NCBI GenBank assembly: GCA_009774175.1 | Contig: VSNG01000013.1 | Coordinates: 1 to 64,000, forward strand | Reading direction: 5' to 3' | DNA length: 64,000 nucleotides | Source: Lachnospiraceae bacterium | GTDB taxonomy: Bacteria; Bacillota; Clostridia; Lachnospirales; Lachnospiraceae | Shown here: one piece after another, positions 22,476 through 31,297 of the stretch | How the letters are laid out: the number at the start of each line of letters is the position of its first letter | Position numbering within the stretch: position 1 is the first letter of the stretch | Notes under the pieces: generated by a model | Database searches by the model: none | What the model was told of the DNA's origin: nothing | Seen by the model: the letters and a program-made list of their open reading frames with translations, nothing else | Translations under genes and position numbers: made by a program

Positions 22476-24227
22476 ATGTGGGCGAACATGATACAAAATA
22501 AAAAAGAATATCTGATTTTTGCATTTTTCTGTCTCGGAACGCTGGTTCTGAGACTGTTCTATATTACGAAGGGAAACGGGCCCTTTGTGTATGCGGATGA
22601 GCTTGGTTACTGGTCTCATGCCGCGCACATGGCGGGATATACCTGGGCGGGCGTTATGGACGGCGTCGGTTGGTATGGTTTCGGGTACAGTTTTTTGCTC
22701 CTGCCGGCCCTTCTTTTATCCAGTCAGATGGCGGCTGCCTATAAAATTGCAGTCCTGCTTAATGTGGTTATGTGCCTTTTCGTATTCGGGCTGGCCTGTG
22801 CCGTATCGCGCAGGCTGTTTCCTTCGCAGAACGCATTCTTAAGGGGCATGCTTGCGTTTACGGCCACGTCTTTTACTTCCTATATTTTTTATTCCTATAT
22901 TACCATGTGCGAGACGCTTGTCACTTTGCTTGTCTGGCTGATTCTTTATGAGGTGATTTCGCTGGAAGAGAGGGAGGCATGGTGGAAGGGACTGCTTCTC
23001 GGCGTCACCGCAGGATATGCCTACATGGTGCATAACCGCATGATTTCTGTTGTGGCCGCTGTATTTTTATGCGTTCTGCTGCTGTTTTTTATGCGCCGTC
23101 TGCATGGGAAAACGGCGGTTCTGTGTCTATTGGCTTTTGCGGGCATGTTTGTCCTGAACGGTTTTATGAAGACATATCTGGTCGGTATGGTGGAAAACAA
23201 TCCTGTGCTGGAAACCCATGGCTTTGCCGTAAAAATGGGACAGGCCAATACGGGGGGCGTGCAGATGGAGAAGCTTTTAAATCTGTTTACGCCAAACGGC
23301 TTTTTGCAGTTTTTCCTGAATGTGATGGGACAGGTATGGGAGTGCCTCTGCGCCACTTATCTGCTGTTCGGTATCGGGGCGGTCTTTGGGGTATGGCGGC
23401 TGTGCCGCAGCTTAAAGGACAGGAAGGAGGTCTGCCTTTATCTGTTTCCGCTTGTTTCTGTTTTGCTGTCCATGGCCGTGACGGCGGTTTTCTTTTATGC
23501 CTCGCCCTTAACTCAGGCTGGAGGAAAAACGCGGATTGACACACTGTTTTACGGCAGATATAACGAGTGCTTCATGGGCATTTTGCTGCTTCTGGGAATG
23601 GGCATGTTTCTGGAGGAAACGAAGGGCCGCTTTAAAATATGGCTTGGTACGGCGGTGGTCTGTCTGCTTTTGACGGTACTGATGATAAGCCGGATCGGAA
23701 CGCCGCAGGACAAGTACCTGAATGTGGTTTCCGCCATCGGTATTCATATTTTTCACTGGCTGGGAGAGTTTGGCGTTGGTAAATGCGCTGTCATTGCGCT
23801 GGCTGGCGCGGCGGTATTTGGAGGACTGCTGCGAATCAGGCTGCCTTATGGATTTGAACGCTGTCTGGCATGTCTGGTTCTGGTGTTTCTGTTTTCCACC
23901 ACGGCGTTACACTGTATGCGGACCTGTATTCGGGGTGAAAATGATTATACGGCCCGCTATACGGAAATGTTTGTCTGGCTGAACGATCATACGCAGGCCG
24001 GGGATACGGTTTATATATGCGAGGGGGAAAAGATGGCTTATGATTTGCAGACGCGGCTGATGGACAAGATGGTTGTCAGTGTGGATGTTGGGCAGCTTGC
24101 AGAGGTTTGGCCCGGCACATATGCGGTGATCCGGGCGGAGGATATTTCAGCGCTTGCGGAGACCGCCTATGAGACATGTCTGGAGAATGAGGAATATCTG
24201 GTGATTTTAACAGAAAGGCGTCAGTGA
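22476..24227 (+). CDS. Polytopic GT-C-like glycosyltransferase / membrane protein
   Basis: About 583 residues with 11-13 predicted helices. Just after the first helix is the acidic motif FVYADELGYWSHAAHMAG. GT-C enzymes carry their catalytic Asp in exactly this first loop. The C-terminal extracellular part (LNDHTQAGDTVYICEGEKMA) resembles the soluble tail of such enzymes. No strong ribosome site marks the start. ATG 22476 is chosen; ATG 22488 is equally possible, and ATG 22419 would overlap the DUF1284 gene. The stop lies 1 bp before the GT2 gene, which with GtrA completes a Gtr/CsbB-YfhO-GtcA-like trio. The expected role is to transfer a sugar from undecaprenyl phosphate to a surface polymer. 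Confidence 0.72.
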   Translation: MWANMIQNKKEYLIFAFFCLGTLVLRLFYITKGNGPFVYADELGYWSHAAHMAGYTWAGVMDGVGWYGFGYSFLLLPALLLSSQMAAAYKIAVLLNVVMCLFVFGLACAVSRRLFPSQNAFLRGMLAFTATSFTSYIFYSYITMCETLVTLLVWLILYEVISLEEREAWWKGLLLGVTAGYAYMVHNRMISVVAAVFLCVLLLFFMRRLHGKTAVLCLLAFAGMFVLNGFMKTYLVGMVENNPVLETHGFAVKMGQANTGGVQMEKLLNLFTPNGFLQFFLNVMGQVWECLCATYLLFGIGAVFGVWRLCRSLKDRKEVCLYLFPLVSVLLSMAVTAVFFYASPLTQAGGKTRIDTLFYGRYNECFMGILLLLGMGMFLEETKGRFKIWLGTAVVCLLLTVLMISRIGTPQDKYLNVVSAIGIHIFHWLGEFGVGKCAVIALAGAAVFGGLLRIRLPYGFERCLACLVLVFLFSTTALHCMRTCIRGENDYTARYTEMFVWLNDHTQAGDTVYICEGEKMAYDLQTRLMDKMVVSVDVGQLAEVWPGTYAVIRAEDISALAETAYETCLENEEYLVILTERRQ

Positions 24228-24228
24228 G

Positions 24229-25185
24229 ATGAAATTAATAATTCAAATACCATGCTACAATGAAGAGGAGACTCTGGAGATTGCGCTGAACGCGCTTCCG
24301 AGACAGATTGACGGCATTGATGAGATCGAGTATCTGATCATTAATGACGGAAGCAGAGACAGGACGGTGGAAGTGGCAAGGGCATGGGGCGTCCACCATG
24401 TGGTCAATTTTCGAAAAAACAGGGGACTTGCCTGCGGCTTTATGGCGGGTCTGGATGAAGCGCTCAGACAGGGCGCGGATATTATAGTCAACACGGACGC
24501 GGATAACCAGTACTGCGGTGATGATATTGAGACGTTGGTGAAGCCCATACTGGAGGAACGGGCGGATATTGTGATCGGCGCCCGCCCGATTGATTCCATT
24601 TCCCATTTTTCCTTTTTGAAAAAGAAATTGCAGCATCTGGGCTCCTGGTTTGTCAGAGTGGCGTCCGGCACGGATATCCCCGACGCGCCCAGCGGCTTTC
24701 GCGCCATGTCTAGAGACGCGGCCATGCGGCTGCATGTGATCAATGAATATACCTATACGCTGGAGACAATCATACAGGCGGGGCGGGAGAAAATGGCAAT
24801 CATTTCCGTGCCCATACGGACAAACGCGGAGCTTAGGCCGTCCAGACTGTTCCACAGCATGGGCTCCTATATTAAAAAGTCAGCCATGACGATTATCCGT
24901 GCGTTTATGATGTACAAACCGCTGAAATTTTTCGGAATTATCGGGACAATTCCTTTCACGCTTGGCTTTCTGTTAGGCGTCAGATATCTGATTTTTCTGG
25001 CGGCTGATCCCCACGCGGGGCATGTGCAGTCGCTGATTCTTGCGGCGATTTTACTGCTGATCGGCGTACAGACTTTTATCATCGGGCTGCATGCGGATAT
25101 CATGGCGGCCAACAGAAAGATGATTGAGGAAATCAAGTATCATGTGAAGAAGATGGAATATGACAAGCAGGAAAAGCAGGATTAA
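24229..25185 (+). CDS. GT2 polyisoprenyl-phosphate glycosyltransferase (GtrB/CsbB-like)
   Basis: A 318-residue enzyme. The GT-A domain begins MKLIIQIPCYNEEETLEIAL, with nucleotide-binding IINDGSRDRTVEVAR, the DxD-like metal site NTDADNQY, and the acceptor region DIPDAPSGFRAMSRDAA. Two C-terminal helices (FFGIIGTIPFTLGFLLGVRY and LILAAILLLIGVQTFIIGLH) anchor it, as in GtrB and CsbB. It charges undecaprenyl phosphate with a sugar on the cytoplasmic face. It lies directly after the GT-C gene with almost no gap, so the two are surely cotranscribed. The sugar cannot be deduced. Confidence 0.88.
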   Translation: MKLIIQIPCYNEEETLEIALNALPRQIDGIDEIEYLIINDGSRDRTVEVARAWGVHHVVNFRKNRGLACGFMAGLDEALRQGADIIVNTDADNQYCGDDIETLVKPILEERADIVIGARPIDSISHFSFLKKKLQHLGSWFVRVASGTDIPDAPSGFRAMSRDAAMRLHVINEYTYTLETIIQAGREKMAIISVPIRTNAELRPSRLFHSMGSYIKKSAMTIIRAFMMYKPLKFFGIIGTIPFTLGFLLGVRYLIFLAADPHAGHVQSLILAAILLLIGVQTFIIGLHADIMAANRKMIEEIKYHVKKMEYDKQEKQD

Positions 25186-25211
25186 GAGGGAATGACAGGG
25201 AGGTGGCCTAC

Positions 25212-25643
25212 ATGCGGGAAAGCAGACTGTTTGAGAAAAAAGAAGCCTTTCGCTTTGCTTTCTGGGGTGTTGTGACGACGCTGGCCAATTATTTCAGTTT
25301 TTTTCTGTTACAGAAGATGATGGCTTATCAGATCGCAAACCTGATCAGCATTATTTTTACGAAGGTGTTTGTCTATTATACCAATAAAAGATTTGTGTTT
25401 CGTACGAAAACAAACTGGAAGGGGTCAATAGGGGAGGTCTTTCGCTATGTGATCGGGAGAGGCTTTACCGGCGTGGTTGATTTTGTGGGACTGATTATTC
25501 TTGTGGACGGGTTCGGTATGGACGGCAGGCTTGGCAAAATGGTTATGATAGCCCTTATTATGCCGTTAAACTATGTCCTGGGTAAGGTTTTTGTGTTTAA
25601 AAAGAAACGGGACATTTATCAGGAGGATGGTTCTGTATATTGA
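25212..25643 (+). CDS. GtrA-family putative lipid-linked sugar flippase
   Basis: A 143-residue protein with four helices: AFRFAFWGVVTTLANYFSFF, IANLISIIFTKVFVYYTNKR, the third around FTGVVDFVGLIILVDGF, and the fourth at MVMIALIMPLNYVLGKVFVF. The TNKRFVFR and KVFVFKKK ends are GtrA hallmarks. GtrA proteins are thought to move undecaprenyl-phosphate-sugar across the membrane. ATG 25212 lies 8 bp after GGGAGG and is preferred over GTG 25203, which overlaps that site. It closes the GT-C / GT2 / GtrA operon. Confidence 0.87.
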   Translation: MRESRLFEKKEAFRFAFWGVVTTLANYFSFFLLQKMMAYQIANLISIIFTKVFVYYTNKRFVFRTKTNWKGSIGEVFRYVIGRGFTGVVDFVGLIILVDGFGMDGRLGKMVMIALIMPLNYVLGKVFVFKKKRDIYQEDGSVY

Positions 25644-25788
25644 TTTCAGGGGAAAAAGGGTATATAATAAAAAAACTATAATTCATAGAGAACTATAGGT
25701 AAGTGTCGGAATTGTGTCGGTGAGAAGGAGGACTACTCTGCCGGTGCAGGGTAAGCAAACTTGGGGAAGGATGTAAGGAGGAATTTTG

Positions 25789-27495
25789 ATGTACGAAAAA
25801 TTGAATAAGTATCGGATTAAGGAACGCCTGGTGCGCGGCTTTGTGATCGCATCCGGGGTTCCGGCTTTAGTAGCGGCTGTAGCACTGATTGCCCTGATCG
25901 TGGTAGCCGTGATATATTCCAATGCACTGCGGGACTATGGTTTTGCACAGGGAGATGTGGGTAAGGCGATGACCTATTTTGCGGAGGCGCGCTCTACACT
26001 GCGCGGCTGTATCGGTTATGACGATGCGGCTGCTATTGAAAGTATGCGGACATCTCATGAAGAAAGTATAGAGAGCTTTACCTCCAGCTTTGCGGATCTG
26101 GAAAAGTCCATGGTATCAGAGGCGAACAGGAAGGTATACAGCGAAATTTCCTCAAAACTTCCGGCGTACTGGGAACTGGACAGAGAGATCATTGAGCTTG
26201 GCGCGACGACGGACAGGGCGCTTTGCGAGCAGGCTCAGGCCATGGCCATGAGCGATCTGATGCCGCTTTATGACGAGATCAACAATGAATTGATTGCCAT
26301 TATGGATATTAAAGTGGACCGCGGCGATGCGGTTTCCGTCAGGATGACGATTGTCTGTGTGATACTGCTGGTAGTAATTGCCGTAATTATTGTCATAGCG
26401 ATTGTAACCTCCATCAGGCTTGGAAAATACATAGCGGAGAATATTTCCGCACCCCTTATTGAGCTGCAGCACAGACTGGAGACCTTTGCGGAGGGTGATC
26501 TTACTTCGCCCTTTCCTGAGGCGCATACCAACGATGAGATCGCGGATATTATCAATTCCGCAAACGATATGGGACAGACGCTGGATTTCGTGATTTCGGA
26601 TCTGGAATATATTTTAGGAGAGATGTCAAATTCCAATTTTGCCATCAGATCGAAGGATGGCGAACGGTATAAGGGCGAGTTCCGTCAGATATTTAATTCC
26701 CTGAAACAGCTTCGGGATACGATGATCGAGACGCTTCGCCTGATTGGGGTGACTTCGGAGCAGGTTTCTGCCGGTTCCCTGAATCTTGCAGAGACTTCAC
26801 AGAGTCTTGCGGAGGGTGCGACAGAGCAGGCCGGTGCGGTAGAAGAGCTTCATGCGACGATTACCACCATTGCGGAGGCGTCCAAGAAAGCGGCCGTGGA
26901 AGCGGAAGAGGCGTTTCGTCAGTCGCAGGAGTATGCAAATGTGGCGGATCAGAGCAGTAACGATATGAAGGAAATGGTGGAGGCCATGGAGCGTATCAAT
27001 GAGAGCGCCCAGCAGATCGGTAATATTATATCAGAAATTGAGAACATTGCCTCCGAGACAAATATGCTTTCGCTGAATGCGTCCATAGAGGCGGCAAGAG
27101 CGGGCGAAGCGGGACGCGGGTTTTCCGTTGTGGCGGATCAGATCAGACAGCTTGCGGAGCAGAGCAGCAAGTCGGCGGTTGATACCAGAGCCCTGATTGA
27201 AGGCGCGGTGAAGGAAGTAAAAAATGGCAATAAGGTGGCTGACCGCGCGGTTGCCTCTCTGGCAACTGTGGTGGAAGGTATCAGAAAGGTGGCGGATTCT
27301 TCCAAGGAGCTGAGTATTATTTCCACAAATCAGTCCGCTACCATGGGAGAAGCGGAATTGGGTGTAAACCAGATTTCAGACGTAATCCAGACAAATGCGG
27401 CGGTGGCCCAGGAGTCCTCCGCAACCAGCGAAGAGCTGTCGGCGCAGGCTACCACACTGGATGAGCTTATTGCCAAGTTCCAGCTGCCCAAATAA
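25789..27495 (+). CDS. Methyl-accepting chemotaxis protein
   Basis: A 568-residue receptor, with AAGGAGG before ATG 25789. Helix 1 (VPALVAAVALIALIVVAVIY) and helix 2 (TIVCVILLVVIAVIIVIAIV) enclose a periplasm-type four-helix-bundle sensor of about 150 residues. HAMP follows (APLIELQHRLETFAEGDL), then the long signalling coiled coil with the conserved hairpin (ISEIENIASETNMLSLNASI, then EAARAGEAGRGFSVVA and DQIRQLAEQS). It is a stand-alone gene: no che or flagellar genes lie nearby, so it must work with components encoded elsewhere. The 145-bp leader contains no riboswitch that I could confirm. Confidence 0.95.
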   Translation: MYEKLNKYRIKERLVRGFVIASGVPALVAAVALIALIVVAVIYSNALRDYGFAQGDVGKAMTYFAEARSTLRGCIGYDDAAAIESMRTSHEESIESFTSSFADLEKSMVSEANRKVYSEISSKLPAYWELDREIIELGATTDRALCEQAQAMAMSDLMPLYDEINNELIAIMDIKVDRGDAVSVRMTIVCVILLVVIAVIIVIAIVTSIRLGKYIAENISAPLIELQHRLETFAEGDLTSPFPEAHTNDEIADIINSANDMGQTLDFVISDLEYILGEMSNSNFAIRSKDGERYKGEFRQIFNSLKQLRDTMIETLRLIGVTSEQVSAGSLNLAETSQSLAEGATEQAGAVEELHATITTIAEASKKAAVEAEEAFRQSQEYANVADQSSNDMKEMVEAMERINESAQQIGNIISEIENIASETNMLSLNASIEAARAGEAGRGFSVVADQIRQLAEQSSKSAVDTRALIEGAVKEVKNGNKVADRAVASLATVVEGIRKVADSSKELSIISTNQSATMGEAELGVNQISDVIQTNAAVAQESSATSEELSAQATTLDELIAKFQLPK

Positions 27496-27514
27496 ATCAT
27501 TTAGTGAAACAGCC

Positions 27515-27543
27515 ATGCCCCGTCGCTTTGCGGCGGGGCATTT
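27515..27543. terminator. Terminator between convergent MCP and GH31 genes
   Basis: ATGCCCCGTCGC (27515-27526) pairs with GCGGCGGGGCAT (27530-27541) with one mismatch around a TTT loop. The stem is GC-rich but the T tail is short. Its place between convergent genes supports a two-way role. Confidence 0.6.
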
Positions 27544-27581
27544 GACTGGAAACCCGGCGCTGTTCATCCGGCCCCTTAAGG

Positions 27582-29609
27582 TTACTGCTGCAGCTCCAGT
27601 ACAGGCATGTAGTCAATCGGCGCGTCCACGCTGATGGTGCGGCCGCCTTCAAAAATTTCTTTAGTGGAAGTCAGTTTCCATTTTCCGGCGGGAAGATAGA
27701 CGTCCCGTTTCCACTCGTTCAGGCGCAGAATGGGCGCCACCAGATATTTTTCGCCGAACATGTACTGATCCTGTAATTCCCAGCATCTTTCATCATCAGG
27801 AAACTCATAGAACATGGCGCGAAGAAGGGGAGAGCCGTTTGTGTGAGCTTCCTCAAATAATTTCTTTATATATTCGTGCATACCGATACGGATACCATAA
27901 TATTTTTTCATGATGACATAGTTATCCTCGCCGTAGCTCCACAGTTCGTTTGGCTGGCCGGTGTGGAGATAGCCGCCGCCCCAGTCCCTGTCGTCCAGGG
28001 GCGGGATATTGTAGGGCCCTCTGTCTCCGTGCATACGCAGAACGGGAGAATATACCGCAAACTGATACCAGCGGATCAGAAGCTGTCTGAAATCAGGATC
28101 GTTTACGTCGTCGGTCATGAAGCCGCCGATATCGGTAGTCCACCAGGGAATGCCCGCAAGACCCATGTTCAGACCACACTGTAACTGATCGGCAAAGGCT
28201 TCGAAGGTGCTTGGCACGTCGCCTGACCAGATCACGTTTCCGTATTTCTGGGAGCCGGCCCAGGCGCAGCGCAGCAGGTTGACCACAGGGCCGCGGTTTT
28301 CCTTACGCATACCGTCATAGAAGGCGCGGCTGTAAAGCTGAGGATAGAGGTTGCTTACAGCAAGGGCAGGACCGGAAAAATAACGGTAGTTTTCAAAGTC
28401 GTATACGCCGTAATCGGGCTCCGAGTTGTCAAGCCAAAAGGCGTCGATGCCGTAATCGTAATAATTCTTTTTACATACATTCCATACATAGTCACGGGTT
28501 TCGGGATTAAAGGGATCAATCTCCACGCAGTCTCCCTGATAGTCGTAGGTCTGGGCCGCGCCCCGCTCGGTTCGAATCAGCAGCCCCCGCTCTGTCATGG
28601 GGCCGAAATTTTCACTCTTGCGGTCAACGGAGGGCCATACCGATACGATAACCTTAATACCCATTTCATGCAGCTCATCCACCATGGCCTTTGGGTCGGG
28701 CCAGTACTTTTCATCAAATTTCCAGTCGCCCTGCAGGGTCCAGTGGAAGAAGTCGATTACGATACGGTCGATTTTAATGCCTTCCTTCTGATATTTCCTA
28801 GCCACGCTTAAAACCTCTTCCTGCGTGCGGTAACGCAGCTTGCACTGCCATAATCCCATCAGGTCTTCCGGGAACATTTCCGCCCGTCCCGTGACGGCGG
28901 TGTAGTTTTCAAGAAGCTGTCTTGGTGCGTCTGCCACAGTGATCCAGTAATCCATCTGTCTTGTGGCGCGGGCATTCCATTCGGTATAGTTTTTGCCGAA
29001 GGTTACATGTCCCACGGCCGGATTGTTCCACAAAAAGCCGTAGCCAAGAGAGGAGACGGCGAAGGGTACGGAGATTTGGGAATTGCGCTGGACAAGTTCC
29101 AGCACGCAGCCTTTCAGGTCCATGCAGTCCTGCTGGTACTGCCCCATGCCGAAAAGCTTTTCCCCTTTATTGCTTTCAAATTTTACGTTCAGGGTATACT
29201 CGCTTCCGCCGATTACGCCTTTCCATTCTCTGTTTACCAATTTCAGACAGCGGCTTTCTCTGGACAGAGTGCCGTCGTAGTTTCTGAAATATTCCCGGAG
29301 AATCAGTTCGTGGTCGCGGTAGAAGGAGATGATGCCTGCAAAGTTGACCACGGCTTTGATTCGTCCGTTGGTGATGGAAGCAATTTGCTTTTTGTCGACG
29401 GTGCCGTCGCCCACCCAGTGGTCTTCTTCCTCAATGGCGACGGTTGCGCTGCATTTTGCGGTGGGTTCGGTCAGCGCCCAGTGGTTTTCGGTAAAGGCGG
29501 GGGACAGAGAAGCCCGCACGCGCAGGGCGTCTTTTCCCCAGGACTCTATTCTGACTGTTTCGCCAAGATGTCGGCATACCAAAGCGCCGTTATCGTTTTC
29601 AAATTTCAT
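27582..29609 (-). CDS. Glycoside hydrolase family 31 (alpha-glucosidase/alpha-xylosidase type)
   Basis: A 675-residue enzyme starting MKFENDNGALVCRHLGET at ATG 29609-29607, with AAGGAGG upstream. It has an N-terminal beta-sandwich and then a (beta/alpha)8 barrel. The probable nucleophile Asp is in DAFWLDNSEPDYG and the acid/base Asp in VIWSGDVPSTFEAF. Other GH31 marks are IDRIVIDFFHWTLQGDWKFD, MGLAGIPWWTTDIGGF and SPVLRMHGDRGP. There is no signal peptide, so it acts in the cytosol on imported oligosaccharides. The EPD context and overall form fit alpha-xylosidase or alpha-glucosidase, but specificity is not certain. It is divergent from the AraC regulator at 29771, which probably controls it. 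Confidence 0.9.
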   Translation of the reverse strand: MKFENDNGALVCRHLGETVRIESWGKDALRVRASLSPAFTENHWALTEPTAKCSATVAIEEEDHWVGDGTVDKKQIASITNGRIKAVVNFAGIISFYRDHELILREYFRNYDGTLSRESRCLKLVNREWKGVIGGSEYTLNVKFESNKGEKLFGMGQYQQDCMDLKGCVLELVQRNSQISVPFAVSSLGYGFLWNNPAVGHVTFGKNYTEWNARATRQMDYWITVADAPRQLLENYTAVTGRAEMFPEDLMGLWQCKLRYRTQEEVLSVARKYQKEGIKIDRIVIDFFHWTLQGDWKFDEKYWPDPKAMVDELHEMGIKVIVSVWPSVDRKSENFGPMTERGLLIRTERGAAQTYDYQGDCVEIDPFNPETRDYVWNVCKKNYYDYGIDAFWLDNSEPDYGVYDFENYRYFSGPALAVSNLYPQLYSRAFYDGMRKENRGPVVNLLRCAWAGSQKYGNVIWSGDVPSTFEAFADQLQCGLNMGLAGIPWWTTDIGGFMTDDVNDPDFRQLLIRWYQFAVYSPVLRMHGDRGPYNIPPLDDRDWGGGYLHTGQPNELWSYGEDNYVIMKKYYGIRIGMHEYIKKLFEEAHTNGSPLLRAMFYEFPDDERCWELQDQYMFGEKYLVAPILRLNEWKRDVYLPAGKWKLTSTKEIFEGGRTISVDAPIDYMPVLELQQ

Positions 29610-29680
29610 ATGCTGCCTCCTTATGTGCTGTTTTTCTACTCCCGGCATTTGTCATAAAGGATTGAGGGATGCGGGATGTA

Positions 29681-29747
29681 ATAGTATAATACTATTATGA
29701 AGCGAATGATTCTATTAAAATACTATCTCATACTGATACAATACTAT
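29681..29747. promoter_or_regulatory. Phased ATACTAT boxes between GH31 and AraC genes
   Basis: A perfect 15-bp palindrome ATAGTATAATACTAT (29681-29695) and two further ATACTAT copies (29720-29726 and 29741-29747). The three direct copies start at 29689, 29720 and 29741, i.e. 31 and 21 bp apart. That is close to three and two helical turns. This is a likely AraC-type operator array. Confidence 0.6.
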
Positions 29748-29770
29748 CAAACGAGGGAGGAAGAAAAACA

Positions 29771-30649
29771 ATGCCGGATATGAAAACCCGCGAAAACAGA
29801 CGGCACAGCACCGCGCTGCGTCCTTACAGTTATTATGAGTGCCGGATTCCCGAGCTATACATGAGCGTGCCCATGCACTGGCACAGCGAGCTGGAGCTGA
29901 TACGGATTAAACAGGGCGGAGGTGAATTTATCTGCGGTGGTCAGAAAGTCCGGGCAAAAGAGGGGGAGTTTCTGCTCATACCGCCCAATATGCTGCATGC
30001 GACCTATCCTGACGGAGAACAAAGGCTGGTTTACGACGCCCTCGTATTCAGTCCCGTTATGCTTGGCGCCGGCAGCGGCGACCGCTGTACCAACGAATGC
30101 ATCAGACCCCTCATAAACGGGAATATCCGAATCAACGCCTGCGTTCCCAGGACAGCGCAAAACTACGGGGAGGTAAAAGCCGCGGCGGAGCTGATTTTTT
30201 CCTGTGTGCACAGGGATTCTCCGCAGACAGATCTTCTCTTAAAAAGCGAGCTGTTCCGGCTGATCTGGATTTTGGAAAGCGGCGGGGATATTGTGCTCAA
30301 AAAGGAGAGCCGGAGCACGGAGATTGAGACTGTGCGTCCCGCGCTTGAGTATATGGCGCAGAAATTCAGGGAAGATATTACGGTAGAACAGCTTGCGGGG
30401 CTGACACATCTGAGCAAGAGCCATTTTATGAAATGCTTTCACAGGGCAGTGGGAATCGGAGCCATCGAACATCTGTCAAGACTGCGGATCAACGCGGCAT
30501 GCGAGGCGCTGTGCGAGAGCGGCGAGCGGATCGGGGATATCGCCTTTGCCTGCGGCTACGGCAATCTTTCCAATTTTAACAGACAGTTTTTGAAAAAGGT
30601 GGGCTGTTCTCCGAAAGAGTATCGGATGAGAAACAGGGGGGAGGTTTGA
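29771..30649 (+). CDS. AraC-family regulator of the GH31 gene
   Basis: A 292-residue regulator. The N-terminal cupin sensor includes MHWHSELELIRIKQGGGEFI and EGEFLLIPPNMLHATYPDGE, typical of sugar-responsive members. Two helix-turn-helix motifs lie at the C-terminus: ITVEQLAGLTHLSKSHFMKCFH and IGDIAFACGYGNLSNFNRQFLK, then SPKEYR. It is divergent from the GH31 glycosidase, with three phased ATACTAT boxes between them, and so is the likely local activator. The inducing sugar is unknown. Confidence 0.9.
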   Translation: MPDMKTRENRRHSTALRPYSYYECRIPELYMSVPMHWHSELELIRIKQGGGEFICGGQKVRAKEGEFLLIPPNMLHATYPDGEQRLVYDALVFSPVMLGAGSGDRCTNECIRPLINGNIRINACVPRTAQNYGEVKAAAELIFSCVHRDSPQTDLLLKSELFRLIWILESGGDIVLKKESRSTEIETVRPALEYMAQKFREDITVEQLAGLTHLSKSHFMKCFHRAVGIGAIEHLSRLRINAACEALCESGERIGDIAFACGYGNLSNFNRQFLKKVGCSPKEYRMRNRGEV

Positions 30650-30784
30650 AAAAATTTAACCGCCCTGTCACATTCGGACAGGGCAGGGTGTATTACTTAC
30701 AAATGACAGAGTCGGAAGAGAAAAATCAAACAGGCCAAACTGAATGGAAAACAGGATGGCAGTTAGGCCGGAGGCGGTGACACA

Positions 30785-31270
30785 TTGGAGAAAAAGCAGG
30801 AGGGCCCTGGCGTGGAGGAGATTTTTCAGGAATACGGCAATATGCTTTATCGGATTGCCTTTGTGATGATGAAAAATACCTTTGACGCGGAGGACGTGGT
30901 GCAGGATACCCTGATCAGATATATGGAGCATACCAGACGAAAAAAAATCTTTGAGACAGAAGAGCACAGAAAAGCTTGGCTGATTCGGGTGGATATCAAC
31001 CTCTGTAAAAACCGGCTGCGTTTTTACAAAAACCATCCAAGGATATCCATGGAGCAGCTTGCGCAGTACTATGAGAGGGAGGAAGATACGCGGCTGATGG
31101 ACAGCCTTCTGCTTTTGCCCCAGAAGTACCGGGAAGTTTTGCTGTTACATTATGTGGAGGGATATCAGGGAAAAGAGATCGCAGAAATGCTGAGCTTGTC
31201 GGAGACAGCGGTGAGAAAGCGCATGGAGAGAGGGAGGAACGGCCTGCGCGAACTTTTGGAGGAGACATGA
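30785..31270 (+). CDS. ECF-type RNA polymerase sigma factor
   Basis: A 161-residue sigma factor with only regions 2 and 4. Region 2 contains YGNMLYRIAFVMMKNTFDAE, DVVQDTLIRYME and HRKAWLIRVDINLCKNRL. Region 4 contains LPQKYREVLLLHYVEGYQGK and EIAEMLSLSETAVRKRMERG. The start is TTG 30785, 9 bp after GGAGG. It is followed by a single-pass protein in the anti-sigma position and a three-gene ABC exporter. This suggests a self-controlled envelope-stress or antimicrobial-peptide response. Confidence 0.9.
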   Translation: MEKKQEGPGVEEIFQEYGNMLYRIAFVMMKNTFDAEDVVQDTLIRYMEHTRRKKIFETEEHRKAWLIRVDINLCKNRLRFYKNHPRISMEQLAQYYEREEDTRLMDSLLLLPQKYREVLLLHYVEGYQGKEIAEMLSLSETAVRKRMERGRNGLRELLEET

Positions 31271-31297
31271 AAATGATTCGGAAGGAGGGAAGCTGTT

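Noticed and set aside
24235..24855. A 206-codon minus-strand frame opposite the GT2 gene
   Set aside because: It is antisense to a well-defined glycosyltransferase with intact motifs and has no ribosome site.
25644..25788. Possible c-di-GMP (GEMM) riboswitch in the chemoreceptor leader
   Set aside because: A fragment like GTGCAGGGTAAGCAAAC recalls GEMM cores, but the second helix and the GGACGCAAAG block are not present, so I cannot support it. A covariance-model search would settle it.
30661..30684. Hairpin GCCCTGTC/GACAGGGC after the AraC gene as a terminator
   Set aside because: The 8-bp stem is perfect but no T run follows on the plus strand. It may be chance or a weak structure.
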